From Rhynchopus euleeides (taxonomy: Eukaryota > Euglenozoa > Diplonemea > Diplonemida > Diplonemidae): a stretch of DNA of 64,000 bases. This document shows positions 22,780 through 33,734 of this stretch, piece after piece. The stretch covers positions 1,364,001-1,428,000 of the forward strand of contig OY723270.1 of NCBI GenBank assembly GCA_963210315.1. Reading direction: 5' to 3'. The notes below the pieces were generated by a model that worked only from the letters and a program-made list of their open reading frames with translations, made no database searches and was not told the DNA's origin. Each line of letters begins with the position of its first letter. Position 1 is the first letter of the stretch. A program made the position numbers and the translations under genes.

Positions 22780-23030
22780 CGATAATTATTATCGCACATA
22801 TACCAGATACGATAATTTTCGGAAAATTATCGCATACGATAATTTATTATCGCATACGATAATCCATTATCGTATGATGCGATAATCCCATTATCGTATA
22901 CGAACGGATACGATAATTATTATCGTATATTATCGCATACGATAATCCCATTATCGTATGTTATCGCATACGATAATAATTATCGTATCCGGTCGTATAC
23001 GATAATGGGATTATCGTATGCGATACTTAC
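22780..23030. repeat. Sub-terminal TATCG/CGATA palindrome array, left arm of E
   Basis: At least ten copies of ATACGATAAT or its complement, often as back-to-back palindromes. These are likely multiple transposase-binding sites. The matching right arm is 25976-26070. Confidence 0.8.
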
Positions 23031-23261
23031 TGGGTTGCACTATTCTTGAACACCACTGCCCTCGTCAGATTCCTTCACATACTCGTCCGTCATCAGGATT
23101 CATCGCCCCCCCCCCCCCCAGTCCCTTCAACACCCTCGATGTCATCAGACATCGAGACAGAATTCGTCATCCCCCCCCCCCCCACCCGCCCACCGAACAG
23201 CACAGGAACCACATCACGGACAGACGACCTGGCACGCCGCCTCCCCCCCCCATCCCCCCTT

Positions 23262-25589
23262 CTAAATGATATCCATCTCAGTCTCGGATTCGTCCTCCTC
23301 AGAGGAATCATCAGAGACATAGTCCCTTTCGAGGGCTTCTGCGAACCGGTTGCTCTTGTCGAAGTAGCCGAGGAGGTCGCCGTTCCGCTGCAAGAACAGA
23401 CGATCCGCGTAGGTCTTCGTCGAGATGTTCGACCCCCGCTTGGACTTGCGGGACTCTGCCGTCGAAAACACACTGTCGACCTGTGTGACCGACACAGGCG
23501 TGCGGAGCCAAGCCACCACATGTGGCGCCAGGATGGGGAACAGCTTCCTCCCCTTCTCCAGCCAGAACGCAATCGGGGTGTCGGTCTGCAGGGATTCGGC
23601 AGGGGCATTGAGGTACTGTGTGAACTCCGCCCAGCACTCGTCGTCAGCAAGGGCATGGAAATCCACGGCCCACACCAGCTGGTTTGTGATGTCGGGGAAG
23701 TCGTCGAAGTCAGCCATCAGCACGGTTTCCGGGTCGAAGATGAGCGCCATCTCGAACCTCGCCTTCGACGGCCAAGACTCCCAGGCATCCTTCAGCAAGG
23801 TGCGGATAGGAGCAGGATAACTGGTGTTCGTCACCACCTTCTGGTACTCCTCCGTGATAGTCCGCACTTTGATGTGCCCCAGACGGGCTTCCGGGTTCTG
23901 CACCCATCGCACGAGCCACAGCACCGGCTCCACCATCTCAGCCACAGCCACCGTCTCGCTGACGTGCTCTTCCCATGTTCCCTTCTGGATGTGCTCAGAG
24001 AGCTGCCTGAGAGTGAGTGGCTTCTTCTTCCTCGCCATCTCCACGCTGACGAACTGCAGCAGCATCGCACACCGGGTCTGCAGGTGGACTGTCAGGTCGA
24101 ACATCGCTGCCCATCGAGTGTCCGAAGTAGAGGCGGGTTGCTGAGGGCTGGACACCTCCACATTGGCGGCGTGGGTGTCGTCTGTTTCCGCCACAAAGGC
24201 GGCAGCCCGCTCCAGCACCACCGCATCGGTATCTGTGACGTTCACGGATGGGAGAAGCTTGCGGAGCGCACGCACCGCTCCGCGGTCGAGAGCGGTGCGC
24301 ACACGCAAATGAGTGTCACGGATGTTCGTTGCAGCATCATGCATCCTCTCCGCCCCCTGTGCCTGAAACTTCTTCCAACGGTGCCGGCGCGACTTGCACC
24401 CGAAGAACTGCGACACCAGCGTGCAGAAGGCATACGCCCGGGGGTATGACTGGCGCACTGCTCGCTTCAACGCTGCGTTGAGGTGGTGGCCCAGGCAGTA
24501 GATGCCCTCCTCCTTCTTGTCGCCAAACGCCTTGACGTTCACCGACCCGAAGTCAGCGACAACTGTACTGCGGGTAATGCCGTACAGTTCCCGCACCTCG
24601 TCAAGCACATCCCCGACGTCCTCTGCGTTGTGCACCTCGCCGTCACCACGCACTTTCGACAGGAGGAGCACTCCCCTGCCTCCCACGTAGGCGACGACCG
24701 ACATGATGGCAAAGCCAAGATGCCGCAGGCCTGTTCCATCAACGCCCAACGCCACCGGCCGGCCGGTGATGCAGTCGCGGATCTTCTTCTGGATCTCCGC
24801 GACGAACAGCGGGGCCTTGCCCAGCAGCGTCCGGGGCTTCGGCAGAGGGGTGGTCATCGGCAGCGCAAGGATAGACGCCTGGTGAGGCGTGATCCCCGCA
24901 ATCACAAGGGCAAGTGCCCATGCCTTTTGAAATGATGCGGTGGTCGTGGGATCGCTCTTCGTGGTTGAAACACAGGGGGCCGCCTGCACTGGCGCTTCCT
25001 TCGATGTGGTCTGGTGCGCCTTCGTGTCGGTCACGTGTTTCTTTGCCACTGTCGATTCAGCATGCTTTACGACGATGCTACAGAGGTTGCACCACAGGAC
25101 TTCGTCCGATAATGTCCGGGGGGGGTTTGCATCAAGCAGCATGGTGCGAGTTTCGAACGGGAGGTCCTCCACCGACTTGATCGTGTAGGCCGCAGCAACT
25201 GTGGCGTCGTACCTCGCCAGTTGCTGCAGCCGCTGCCTGGCTGTTACCAAGGAGATCCTCTTCTTGGCAGCAGCCTCGTCTGCGGCTTCCTCCACCGTTT
25301 TTCTGAGTTTTATCGTGTCCAGGCGTTTCTGCGCGCTCTCCGATTTTCCCGCGGGCTTTGGTGCTGTCTTCTTGGGGGCTGGCTTCTTCGCTGCTGGCTT
25401 CTTTGGGGGTGGCTTTTTCACGGCCGCCTTTTTCGCTGAGGGCTTCTTGTCCTTCCCCCCCGTGACGCGACGGCGTTTCTGGTCCGGCTCGTCCTCATCA
25501 CTGCCCTCTTCCTCGTCATCGCCGTCATCATCTTCCTCTGCGTCATCCTCCGTTGTTGTGTCGTCTTTTATCCTACGACGACGAGACAT
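23262..25589 (-). CDS. hAT-like transposase with BED-type finger, 775 aa
   Basis: Cut-and-paste transposase of element E. The start is the ATG at 25589 (MSRRRRIKDD); the frame is open further upstream but that part looks like leader. Order: acidic N-terminus (residues 10-36); Lys/Pro/Ala nuclear-localisation-like tail (40-82); BED/C2H2-type finger with C167, C170, H185, H192; RNase H-like core with D284 (LGVDGTGLR) and D346 (VVADFGSVN); the CLGHHLNAA block at 365-373, where hAT proteins have C-x-x-H; TRW at 491-493. The C-terminal hAT dimerisation region has FWLEKGRKLFP (675-685) and VDSVFSTAESRKSKRGS (704-720). The usual ERxFS Glu is an Asp (D705). The end is acidic (EEDESETEMD). Length and domain order fit hAT. 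No frameshift or stop is seen, so it may be active. Confidence 0.85.
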   Translation of the reverse strand: MSRRRRIKDDTTTEDDAEEDDDGDDEEEGSDEDEPDQKRRRVTGGKDKKPSAKKAAVKKPPPKKPAAKKPAPKKTAPKPAGKSESAQKRLDTIKLRKTVEEAADEAAAKKRISLVTARQRLQQLARYDATVAAAYTIKSVEDLPFETRTMLLDANPPRTLSDEVLWCNLCSIVVKHAESTVAKKHVTDTKAHQTTSKEAPVQAAPCVSTTKSDPTTTASFQKAWALALVIAGITPHQASILALPMTTPLPKPRTLLGKAPLFVAEIQKKIRDCITGRPVALGVDGTGLRHLGFAIMSVVAYVGGRGVLLLSKVRGDGEVHNAEDVGDVLDEVRELYGITRSTVVADFGSVNVKAFGDKKEEGIYCLGHHLNAALKRAVRQSYPRAYAFCTLVSQFFGCKSRRHRWKKFQAQGAERMHDAATNIRDTHLRVRTALDRGAVRALRKLLPSVNVTDTDAVVLERAAAFVAETDDTHAANVEVSSPQQPASTSDTRWAAMFDLTVHLQTRCAMLLQFVSVEMARKKKPLTLRQLSEHIQKGTWEEHVSETVAVAEMVEPVLWLVRWVQNPEARLGHIKVRTITEEYQKVVTNTSYPAPIRTLLKDAWESWPSKARFEMALIFDPETVLMADFDDFPDITNQLVWAVDFHALADDECWAEFTQYLNAPAESLQTDTPIAFWLEKGRKLFPILAPHVVAWLRTPVSVTQVDSVFSTAESRKSKRGSNISTKTYADRLFLQRNGDLLGYFDKSNRFAEALERDYVSDDSSEEDESETEMDII

Positions 25590-25659
25590 TTTTTGATCCC
25601 TGGTGTTTCCTGTGGAGGGTGATGGCGATGCAGTCACAACATAGCGATAGACACACGGG

Positions 25660-25755
25660 TCGAGAGCGCACACGCAAATGAGTGTCACGGATGTGCGTGG
25701 CAGTATCCTGTAACCTCTCCGCCCCCCTGTGCCTGAAACTTCTTCCAACGGTGCC
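25660..25755 (-). repeat. Copy of a transposase coding segment in E's 5' leader
   Basis: This leader segment resembles 24290-24385 of the transposase coding sequence, sharing for example CACGCAAATGAGTGTCACGG and ACTTCTTCCAACGGTGCC. It has a few substitutions and small length differences. It lies upstream of the start codon in the same orientation. Confidence 0.75.
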
Positions 25756-26085
25756 AGCTTCATTGACAGGATGCCCCAGACAGACATAGTGCTGCGCATG
25801 TCATGGCACTATGTGTGTTGTGTCTGCCACCCATTTGTGAGGGACATTCTACACTTCTGAGTGAAGCCCCCCGTCACCAATAATTCAAAGAAGCAAAAAT
25901 GGCAGCTTCCGGCTCCACTTTTACCACTTTTTCAATGTGTTCTGGGCTGATTTCTGGTTTTCCGAAAATCTCAAAAAAATTATCGCACCATTATCGTATA
26001 TTATCGTATACGATAATATACGATAATGGGAGTACGATAATAATTATCGTATGCGATAATAATTATCGTTTGCACTGTATGCCTA

Positions 26086-27609
26086 GGGGGGGTCATAAGC
26101 CCGTACAAAACCACATTTTTTAACATACCATCAGAACCGCCCTAATACCTGATCTGACCCGAAAATCCGACCCATACCCCCCCGGAAACCGTCTGGAGCC
26201 CACTTGTGACACCTGATGCGCACTTTTGTGATGATTTTTTGGGGTTCTAAAAAATGTACCTCAGTTTCGTACCTTGCCTTTGTACCTGAACCACTCCCGA
26301 CCGCAGTATTTCGTTCTTTGCAAGGAAAGGGTATCACTACGCTCACCCAGCACGCCGAGCAACACATGCCGTGTGCCTAGGGCCTCGCAGAGGTGTCAGA
26401 TGCTGCTGCAGAGGGGTACCTTGCTCGAAAGACGCTCGCCAAACGGGAGATGTGCGGGGTCCCGGTAGAGAGCGTTGTGGCAGACCTGCGTCAGAAGAAA
26501 ACGGCACACGACATCGGTGAGGCGACATTATTTCGGGCGCTCCGTCGGGCTGGGTACATAGGAGAGCGAGTGGGACGTGGTGACGACAGATATATGCAGT
26601 GGTGCATCAACTGCACGCACGTGCGAAAAGCGGCGTTCCTTGCTGGCCAAGAAAGATGTCACCTGCACTCCTACTCCTCCCACTCCTCCTGCTCCTACCC
26701 CTACACCAACTGATGTGGGCAGTGAGTGATGGCAGCTCCAGAGCAGCAGATGATCTAGGAAGCGATGAGCGGGTCAGCCGGGCAGACTACCCCAGTCCGT
26801 ACCGGAAGTACGAAGCGTTGCGGGCCCGCCACCACCGCCTCCAGGAGAGGACCCGAGGATTAAGAGTAGGGTTGTACAACGCCAGGGGAGAGTATTCCCC
26901 TGGCGTTGAGACATCCCTGACGATCTTGCGGTCGCACTGTGGGGGTTGAGTCGGCAGGCAGATGCCTATCCAATGACTTTGTTGAGTCCTCACATGGTAC
27001 ACTCTCATGCGTGCTGTTGAGACTGCGTGGTGTGCATATCCTGCGGGGGGCGCAAATTACACAGCACAAACATAATCATTTCGACTCTCAGGTCGTCCAA
27101 TATCCCAATCGTGCCTTCACAGGCTGAGATCGACGAAGCAAAGACACATCTGCAACGCTGCCTAATGCCGATGCAGCCTCGCAGGCGTACGAAGTACTCA
27201 CAATGACCCATCTGCGATCGAAGTACTACACCCAGAAGGTGGCTGAACTCATTCTGCTGACGCAACAACACAACATTCCCACTAATCAGGTACAAGAAAG
27301 ACCTTGCCGAGGCACTGGGGAGGCAACATCGTGCCACCTGAGCCGGAACCACCGCAGAAAAGGCAAAGAACGAAATACTGCGGTCGGGAGTGGTTCAGGT
27401 ACAAAGGCAAGGTACGAAACTGAGGTACATTTTTTAGGACCCCAAAAAATCATCACAAAAGTGCGCATCAGGTGTCACAAGTGGGCTCCAGACGGTTTCC
27501 GGGGGGGTATGGGTCGGATTTTCGGGTCAGATCAGGTATTAGGGCGGTTCTGATGGTATGTTGAAATTTTTGGTATTTGTACGTTTTTAGGGGGGCTTAT
27601 GACCCCCCC
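26086..27609 (+). mobile_element. 1.52-kb TIR element D, copy 1
   Basis: Ends TA|GGGGGGGTCATAAGCCCGTA and CTTATGACCCCCCC|TA, with extended inner similarity through ACATACCATCAGA. The right flank is a C tract; the left flank is element E. About 95% similar by eye to copy 2 at 46531-48060. Confidence 0.85.
26369..27545 (+). pseudogene. Broken copy of the element D protein genes
   Basis: This is homologous to 46811-47829 in copy 2. The segment with ARKTLAKREMCGV and GEATLFRALRRAGYIGE is open at 26393-26713. Two bases present in copy 2 near 47070 are missing here, so the frame shifts after CTHVRK and the coiled-coil part is read in another frame. Other small indels follow (one at about 26730). 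It is non-functional, but shows which parts are shared between copies. Confidence 0.7.
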
Positions 27610-27611
27610 TA

Positions 27612-29180
27612 CCCCCCCCCCCCCCGTACCCCCTTTCCCTTTTTATTCCGGTTGCCATCTGCGATACGATTGCAGAGTGGGGATTTCCTCCGTCTGAACT
27701 GCAAAGAGAAATAAAATCGTCTGAAAACAATCCATTCAGCCAGCAATTGCCTTTTCTGGAATGCTTTCTGCTTCTGAATCTATGAGGCGTCAGTTCTTCA
27801 TTGTCTTATTTCTCTCTCGCACATTTCAATGCGATGGACGTGCTTTGTCACGCGTTTATTCATGCCTTTGTGCTCCTCCACTCGACATGCATTGGGCGGT
27901 ATAACGTTATTGAGATAACGTTATGCCCCCTTGTGTGTCACTCACCACACCAAACCTTCAACCGGCGTGTGAGTGTGAAAGCGTCAAAAAAAATATAAAA
28001 ACAAGACAAAACAAATATAACGGAACTGATCAAAATCGCAGTGACATATTTTTTCTTCTCGCAACACTGGAAATTCCATCCTCAAAAAGCAAACAGATTC
28101 CCCCTCCATCCCCACACAGTCAACGCCACACAGTCCAACCCAATCCATGCCCAGCCCAGCCCAGTCCATCCGCATCTTTATGATTCAAAACGAGACATGC
28201 CCCCGGTTTCTAAGTGGTGGGCGTTGCTGCACACCCACGCCACGATAGTCTTTTGCTGCGTTACCACACCCCGCAGCAGAGTGTGCTGTGGGAAGCCCCA
28301 AGCGGCATGCAAAACCCCCACCCCTCCACCCACCCCATCCCGTGGCCCCTCGAGTGTCAGCTGCTGTGGGGGGGGTGGCCTTCCCCAGCCCCTTGAGCTG
28401 ACGTTTCTCCTGCTGGCACCCCCCGTCCCCCCCCATGTGTGTTGGATCGGGAAAATTTACCGAAACACTCAGTTTGAAGCTCCCACCGGTTTCCCCACCC
28501 CCTCCCCTCTCGCGTTATTTCCCCCCCCCCCCCTTTTTCCCCCCCCGGATTTGGCGCACGAACAACGGCTGCTTTATCCTTTTGTTCTGTTGCTGTGTGG
28601 TGTGATCGGATGAGAAACCTCACCGGTGTACACAGAAAGCAACCCCTCCCCCTCTCCTCCCCTCCTAGAAGTGCCGATTTGGGACCCCGCCATGTTAGCA
28701 CTGCTGATGTTGCTGTTGTTTGGGGAACCCTTGATAGGGGAGACACGCTGTGTTTGTGTTAGTGGGTGGTTCCTTGTTCAAAAAAAACCAGTGTTCAAGA
28801 AGCTAAACGCCCGGACAATGAAAGTCGTGCGGAAGCAACCCATTTTAGGTCGCCATCCTCATAGCGAGGGTTGGCGCAAAGTGCACGTCTTTTACCGGAA
28901 ATGTAAAAACATCGTTCAACACCATCAGGCGTGGTCCTGACACTGCTGTCAGCAGTTTTGGCACAGGAGACCAAGATCCACCTGTTTTCTTCTCTTTCAC
29001 TTTTCACCTTTCAAGTCTTTTGCCTTTCGCCAACGGTGTGGGAGGGGTGACCAAAGCTTCCCGGGGGCAAACATGACACGCCGACACGCTGGTTGGGTCA
29101 GCAAGTGGGCCTGCCCCTGCCGTCTCTTGCCCCTCTCCTAGAGCTACGTTCTTTTTGCAGGGAACTGTTCAAAGATCTGT
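27612..29180. other. No gene recognised
   Basis: C tracts near 27613, 28520 and 28540. The piece 27830-28055 resembles 62880-63015, including GTGCTCCTC and the recurring GTGTGAGTGYGRAAGCGTCAA motif. Remaining frames are short and proline-rich. Confidence 0.5.
27967..27987 (+). promoter_or_regulatory. Recurring GTGTGAGTGTGAAAGCGTCA motif
   Basis: Followed about 65 nt later by GCAGTGACA, as at 59041 and 62947. It is not next to a gene I can name here. Confidence 0.35.
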
Positions 29181-31044
29181 TATAAACATGGTTTGACAGA
29201 ATTCTGACAGAAAAATGCCCAGAATTTCCAGATTTTTAAAATCTGCAGAATCTGAGAAATTCTGTAGAATTCTGCAGATTCTGAGAAATCTGACAGAATT
29301 CTGCAGAATTCTGTCAGATTCTGGGGAATTCTGAGAATTCTGGGAGAATTCTGAGAATTCTGCCAGTGGCTTGTGGCCAACTAGCAGCAGCCTGGTATGA
29401 CAGGGTAGTCATACACAGGCTATGTACAGGGTCGGCCTCGTCCTGGACCAGTCGTAGGCTTATGCTACTGTTGGATCTCAGGACTGGCCACCACTGCGCG
29501 GGTCAAATTTTTGGAAAGGGGGCCTTGACCAAAGGCAAACAGTTTTTGAGTTCTTGCACCACTTCATCTCGGGACTACTCTGATTGGATTCCTCGGATTC
29601 GTCGACACACTGTTTCAGAACTGTGCACTTCTCCATCCACACCGGCATCGGGTCACCCGCTGAATGCCGTGAGGGCCGAAGCCCAGGGTCAGATTTCGGT
29701 ACAAGGCGATTAACAGGTCGTTGAGAGGTTCGCAAGTTTAAATGTACCTACAAAAGCTTCATGTACCCGTGATAGGGATTTAGTCATTGCTATAGGTGAA
29801 GATCAGAGCCCAGGCGGGATGTAAGACAGGGTGTCGCAGATGCAACAATGTCTCCAGAGCCACTTTGTATGCCTTTGTTCGGGATGCCCCTTCACCTGTC
29901 GCGCTTAGGTTCCGTCCAAGTTCGCCGATTCCAGTGCTTCAAGAGAGCACACAGTTCCTTCCCAGTAGTCTTCATCCTCGGTTCCGAATCATCGCAGTCC
30001 CTCGAATCCATGGTGCAGAACTAAATTCTCGAAAGGTGGTCAATGTTTTGAAAGGGGCCCGTGACCAGCGGAAATTGGAATTTTTGACCCAAACCTGCAA
30101 GTGTACTGTTGTTTAACGTTGTCCAAAGCCCCTTGCGGTGTGACAGTATATTCGTTATGTGAATATCTGTCACATGGCTATGGCAACACAGACACAGGCA
30201 AGCTGGGGAGGCGTCGCGTCCGTCGAAAAGATCATTTCTGCACAACTACCGGCATCGCAGCTACGGTAGAAGTGACTGACCCTGTTCTTGTAATCTTGAC
30301 GCTGGAAAATTCCATTCGGAAATACCAAACACATCCACTGAAAGTGGATGGAATGGGCGTCAAGACCGTGATTTTTGGGGGAGTGGACTGCCCTGTATCG
30401 TGAACCCGCTGAGGGTACAAAATACAGAACAGGGAGGCACAGGTGCAGCACAACACAGGCAGGCAGGCAGGAAACAATGGGTGCAGGTCAGACAAAATGT
30501 TCGGTGTCAATCGGCTTGGTTTGGTTTGTAGGGATGATGCGGAACACACAACCCGCACCCAACCTCCAGATTCAGCCACTGTACCCATTTTCAACCTCCA
30601 GCCTGACGTACAAGACGACCAGGCCGTGACGGACACTGTGTTGCCTAAAAGGCGTTGTTCTCACGGAGTATAGACGCAGTTCGTCCTCACACCTCAGCAA
30701 GATACTCACCCTAACTCACCTAAAAAGGGTGGGAAACAGCAAGGTTTGGTAAACATCGTTCTTCTCAGCAGGTTGGCACAATTCATCCACACACGTTGTT
30801 TCGCTTCCTAACGCATACATTGTCGTACCAGAGGGGGAAGCTCTTCAGTGCAGTCCCTCCGCATGTGTGGATTAACGGCCTCTGTGGTTAAAAATCACAC
30901 AGTTTGTCTAGACATCGCTTCAAGAATTCCGTACACCATAATCACCGTGACTTCTGTTTAAGTGAGTAGCTGGCTAAGGGGGGTGTCGCTAGTCACCCGT
31001 CCCGAAGGACTGCTGCCCTTATCCTTTTTTGGGGGGATTTCCCT

Positions 31045-31100
31045 CGAAAAATACTACGAGAAACACTTGGCCTCGATGATGAGAGTGTTGCATTCAATGC
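31045..31100 (+). pseudogene. Fragment related to the element K transposase-like gene
   Basis: This encodes KYYEKHLASMM and matches about 54645-54690 (minus) at DNA level, across the exon end and intron donor of that gene. Only some 50 bp are shared, cut off by a 109-bp repeat at 31105. Confidence 0.6.
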
Positions 31101-31104
31101 CATT

Positions 31105-31213
31105 GGGGGCCCTCGCTACGAGTCACTGTGAGTCACGAGTCGTCAGTTTTCAGCCAAACATGGCTGACTTCTCACTTTTTCTCACTCAGTCACACTTGGT
31201 AGCGAGGGCCCCC
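31105..31213. mobile_element. 109-bp TIR repeat, copy 6 (TSD ATT)
   Basis: Same family, flanked by ATT on both sides, of the CCAAACATGGCTGA subtype. Confidence 0.9.
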
Positions 31214-32341
31214 ATTGAACGTTTAAAAGACAAGGCGTTGTGTGTGCGCCAAACCCGGATGAACAAACCTCACGTGGTTTGGCTGATGAAGCTTGGTGTG
31301 AATGTGCGCACAGTCATAACAACAAGGCAAGGTAGATTGTGTTTGTCACCCAAAGCGCTGCCAACTATCTGTGGGGGTCTTCGCTACGGGATGGTCGTCA
31401 GTGCACCTCGGTGTATTTGCTGTTGAAATAGTGAAAACTGACGAAGATTGACGAAGAATAACGACCAGCGAAGACCCCCTTGTGACAACCTTCTTGTGTG
31501 TGATTTTGTCCCCCAAAAAGAGAACTCGTCCAGCCAGTGGGTCGTAACAAGCGACACTCACACCTTCCCATTTTGTAAGTTCAGCGTAGCCAACTCAGGA
31601 AACTTTTCAGTGTGCGGATCCTTGCGAACACTTCACACGCCCGGCAGGCTGGTGGGGTGTTCTGCGTTCGAAGAAGTTCGACTGTCGTTGCACCGTCACA
31701 CCCCACTCACCCATCCCACCCCGCCACCAGAGATCACACTCCAGAAGATGGGTTGCCCCTTTGCGGTGGTTTGAATGGTGGTGTCGAAAGCGATTCGCAC
31801 AAGATACTGAACGACGCACAACACTTTTCACCCAGAAAAGGGGGGATTTGCCCTTCAATGAAAACCTGCCACACAGCCACTTAGGCCTTGCGATGCTCAA
31901 GTGCCGGTTGGACCCCTATGTCCTTCAGGCCCCAAAGCAGGCAACGATATGGGATCAACCTCACAGGGGTGAACAAGGCACGGGTTTTAGTCTGATGACA
32001 CACTGCAACCTCAAGGTGACTGGCGACACCTCTCCCACAGTCTGCGGCACGCTGCCGTGGCGACAAGGCTTCCTGACATGGGAGATCGCTGCGTGGATCA
32101 ACGTGGCACCACCCGTGTGCTCGGCAGGTTGTTTCGGCACCTGCTTTCTCCGTGTCATGCTTTTCGTGAGCGTGTCAGGGATGTTGGCACACGCTGGGGA
32201 GGGTTTCACATGATGACATAACGTACATCAGAAGCACACACCCACGTGGCGCTGTCCTTGGCAGGACTTTGAAGTGCCGCCTTGATATCCTTGTTGGATA
32301 GAACCCTCATATCACACCCTCACTCAGCTGACGAAAACCGA

Positions 32342-32387
32342 CCCTCGGGGCCAGTCTGCGATACCAGCACGCGAACCCAAATTGCAA
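32342..32387 (+). mobile_element. 3'-end fragment of the unknown insertion family
   Basis: CCTCGGGGCCAGTCTGCGAT followed by ACCAGCACGCGAACCCAAAT and TGCAAT. This matches the right end of the 2-kb insertion at 17581-19621. Upstream similarity fades quickly, as expected for a severely 5'-truncated copy. Confidence 0.6.
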
Positions 32388-32648
32388 TGCGAAAACCTGA
32401 GATTTCTGGCTGATTTGGCCATGTACCCAGGTCAGGTTGAAAACGGGCCCAAATGACCAAAATAGGCCCCCCAAAAAAATTCGAAAAGGTCCCCCCCCGC
32501 AGAATTTCTCAGAATTTTCCAGATTTCTCAGATTTTCCAGAATTTTCCAGATTTTTCAGATTTTGGCATTCTGGCCCAGATTTTTTGCAGAAATATTTCG
32601 ATGAGCCATTTTAGGGCTCAAATGGGCTCAAAATTCAAAAATTCCTTT

Positions 32649-32757
32649 GGGGGCCTTCGCTACCAAGTGTGACTGAGTGAGAAAAAGTGAGCCACGGCCC
32701 ACTTCCCCTCACTGGCTGACGAGCTGTGACGAGCCGTGACTGGTAGCGAGGGCCCCC
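32649..32757. mobile_element. 109-bp TIR repeat, copy 7 (TSD TTT)
   Basis: Same family, flanked by TTT on both sides, inside the right arm of element H. Confidence 0.9.
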
Positions 32758-33124
32758 TTTGAAAATGGGTCCAAATGTCCAAAATAGGCCCACCCCAAAA
32801 AAAAATTCGAAAAGGCCCCCCCCACAGATTTTCCAGATTTCTGACAGAATTTCTCAGAATTTTCCAGATTTCTCAGATTTTCCAGAACTCTGAGAAATCT
32901 GGAAAAATCTGGAAAAATCTGTCTAGAATCTGGCCAGATTTTTTCCAGAATTCTCAGATTTTTCCAGATTTCTCAGAATTTCCAGAATTCTGAAAATTCT
33001 GGAAAAATCTGTCCAGAATCTGGACAGATTTTCTCAGATTTTGAAAATTCTGAAAAATCTGAAATCCCCAGAATCTGCCAGAATCTGTGAAATTCTGGCA
33101 GAATTCTGTCAAACCATGTATAAA

Positions 33125-33445
33125 AAGCAAAAAAACACAGTGCGAAGAAAAAGCGCCCTATCACTTCACAGCTACAACCGCTCTGATGAATTTCCTTTTG
33201 TTTGTTGCGTTGACGCTTCTACACACAAAACCCTGAACTGATCACACCCTGAGCCTGATGAAGGGTGGGGTTAGTGTATAGAGCACGTTTGGTTGCAGCT
33301 GTGGTGGGGCGCTTTCCGCTCACACGAGTCAGGGGATAAGATAGGTCTGGTTTTCCGGTTTTCAAAACCAGGGTTTCCCGGTTCCCGGTTTTCTGGAAAA
33401 AAAAAAGGTCGGTCTCAATTTTGGCGGTTTTTTTTGTGACTTTGG
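33125..33445. repeat. Dispersed repeat M, left part (interrupted)
   Basis: It matches 63590-63830, and its continuation lies at 39036-39218 beyond a 5.6-kb insertion. It includes the motif GTTGCGTTGACGCTTCTACA and CTGATGAAGGGTGG. A 72-bp phrase (TCTGGTTTTCCGGTTTTC...) sits at a different place in this copy than in the 63-kb copy. Confidence 0.8.
33204..33226 (-). promoter_or_regulatory. Recurring GAAGCGTCAACGCA motif in repeat M
   Basis: Minus strand GTGTGTAGAAGCGTCAACGC, followed by an A-rich stretch and GTGAAGTGA. Same layout as 59041 and 62947. Confidence 0.35.
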
Positions 33446-33734
33446 GGGGGCCCTCGCTACCAGTCACGGGTCGTCACGGCTCGTCAGTGAGTCAGGGGGC
33501 TTTTTTGGCTGGCCTGGGGAGAAGGGTGAATTTTCAGGTTTTTGGCTGACTACGAGTCACTACGAGTCACTTGACTGGTAGCGAGGCCGGTCTGGAACTC
33601 CGGGTGGGGACTTGGCACAATATGAGAAAATTCCACCCAGAGGTCCAGACCGGCCTCGCTACCAGTCACGTGACTCGTAGTGACTCGTAGTGACTCACAG
33701 TGGTCCCCACCTCCTGTAGGGGCACTCCCCGATT

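Larger units (their letters stand above)
22765..26083 (-). mobile_element. 3.3-kb TIR element E with hAT-like transposase
   Basis: Perfect TIRs: TA|GGCATACAGTGCAAACGATA on the left and TATCGTTTGCACTGTATGCC|TA on the right. Both arms are filled with ATTATCGTATACGATAAT-type palindromes. The left flank is a C tract of about 18; the right end abuts element D copy 1 exactly at its TA. The only duplication visible is TA, unlike the 8-bp duplications of typical hAT elements. The transposase frame is intact, so the element looks young. Confidence 0.85.
29187..33118. mobile_element. 3.9-kb TIR element H with CAGAATTCTG arms
   Basis: Ends CATGGTTTGACAGAATTCTG and CAGAATTCTGTCAAACCATG, flanked by TATAAA at 29181-29186 and 33119-33124 (6-bp duplication). 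Both arms are dense with AGAATTCTG and CAGATTTTCC palindromes (29187-29366 and about 32490-33118). The 3-kb interior has no recognisable transposase, only short frames. It holds two 109-bp repeats and fragments of other elements, so it is non-autonomous or decayed. Confidence 0.75.

Noticed and set aside
23046-24449. 467-codon plus-strand frame
   Set aside because: It lies antisense to the hAT-like transposase, whose domains are clear; the plus frame has no domain and mirrors codon bias.
33180-33290. Box C/D snoRNA in repeat M
   Set aside because: TGATGA and CTGA boxes occur, but without the terminal stem or regular spacing; such short motifs are expected by chance.
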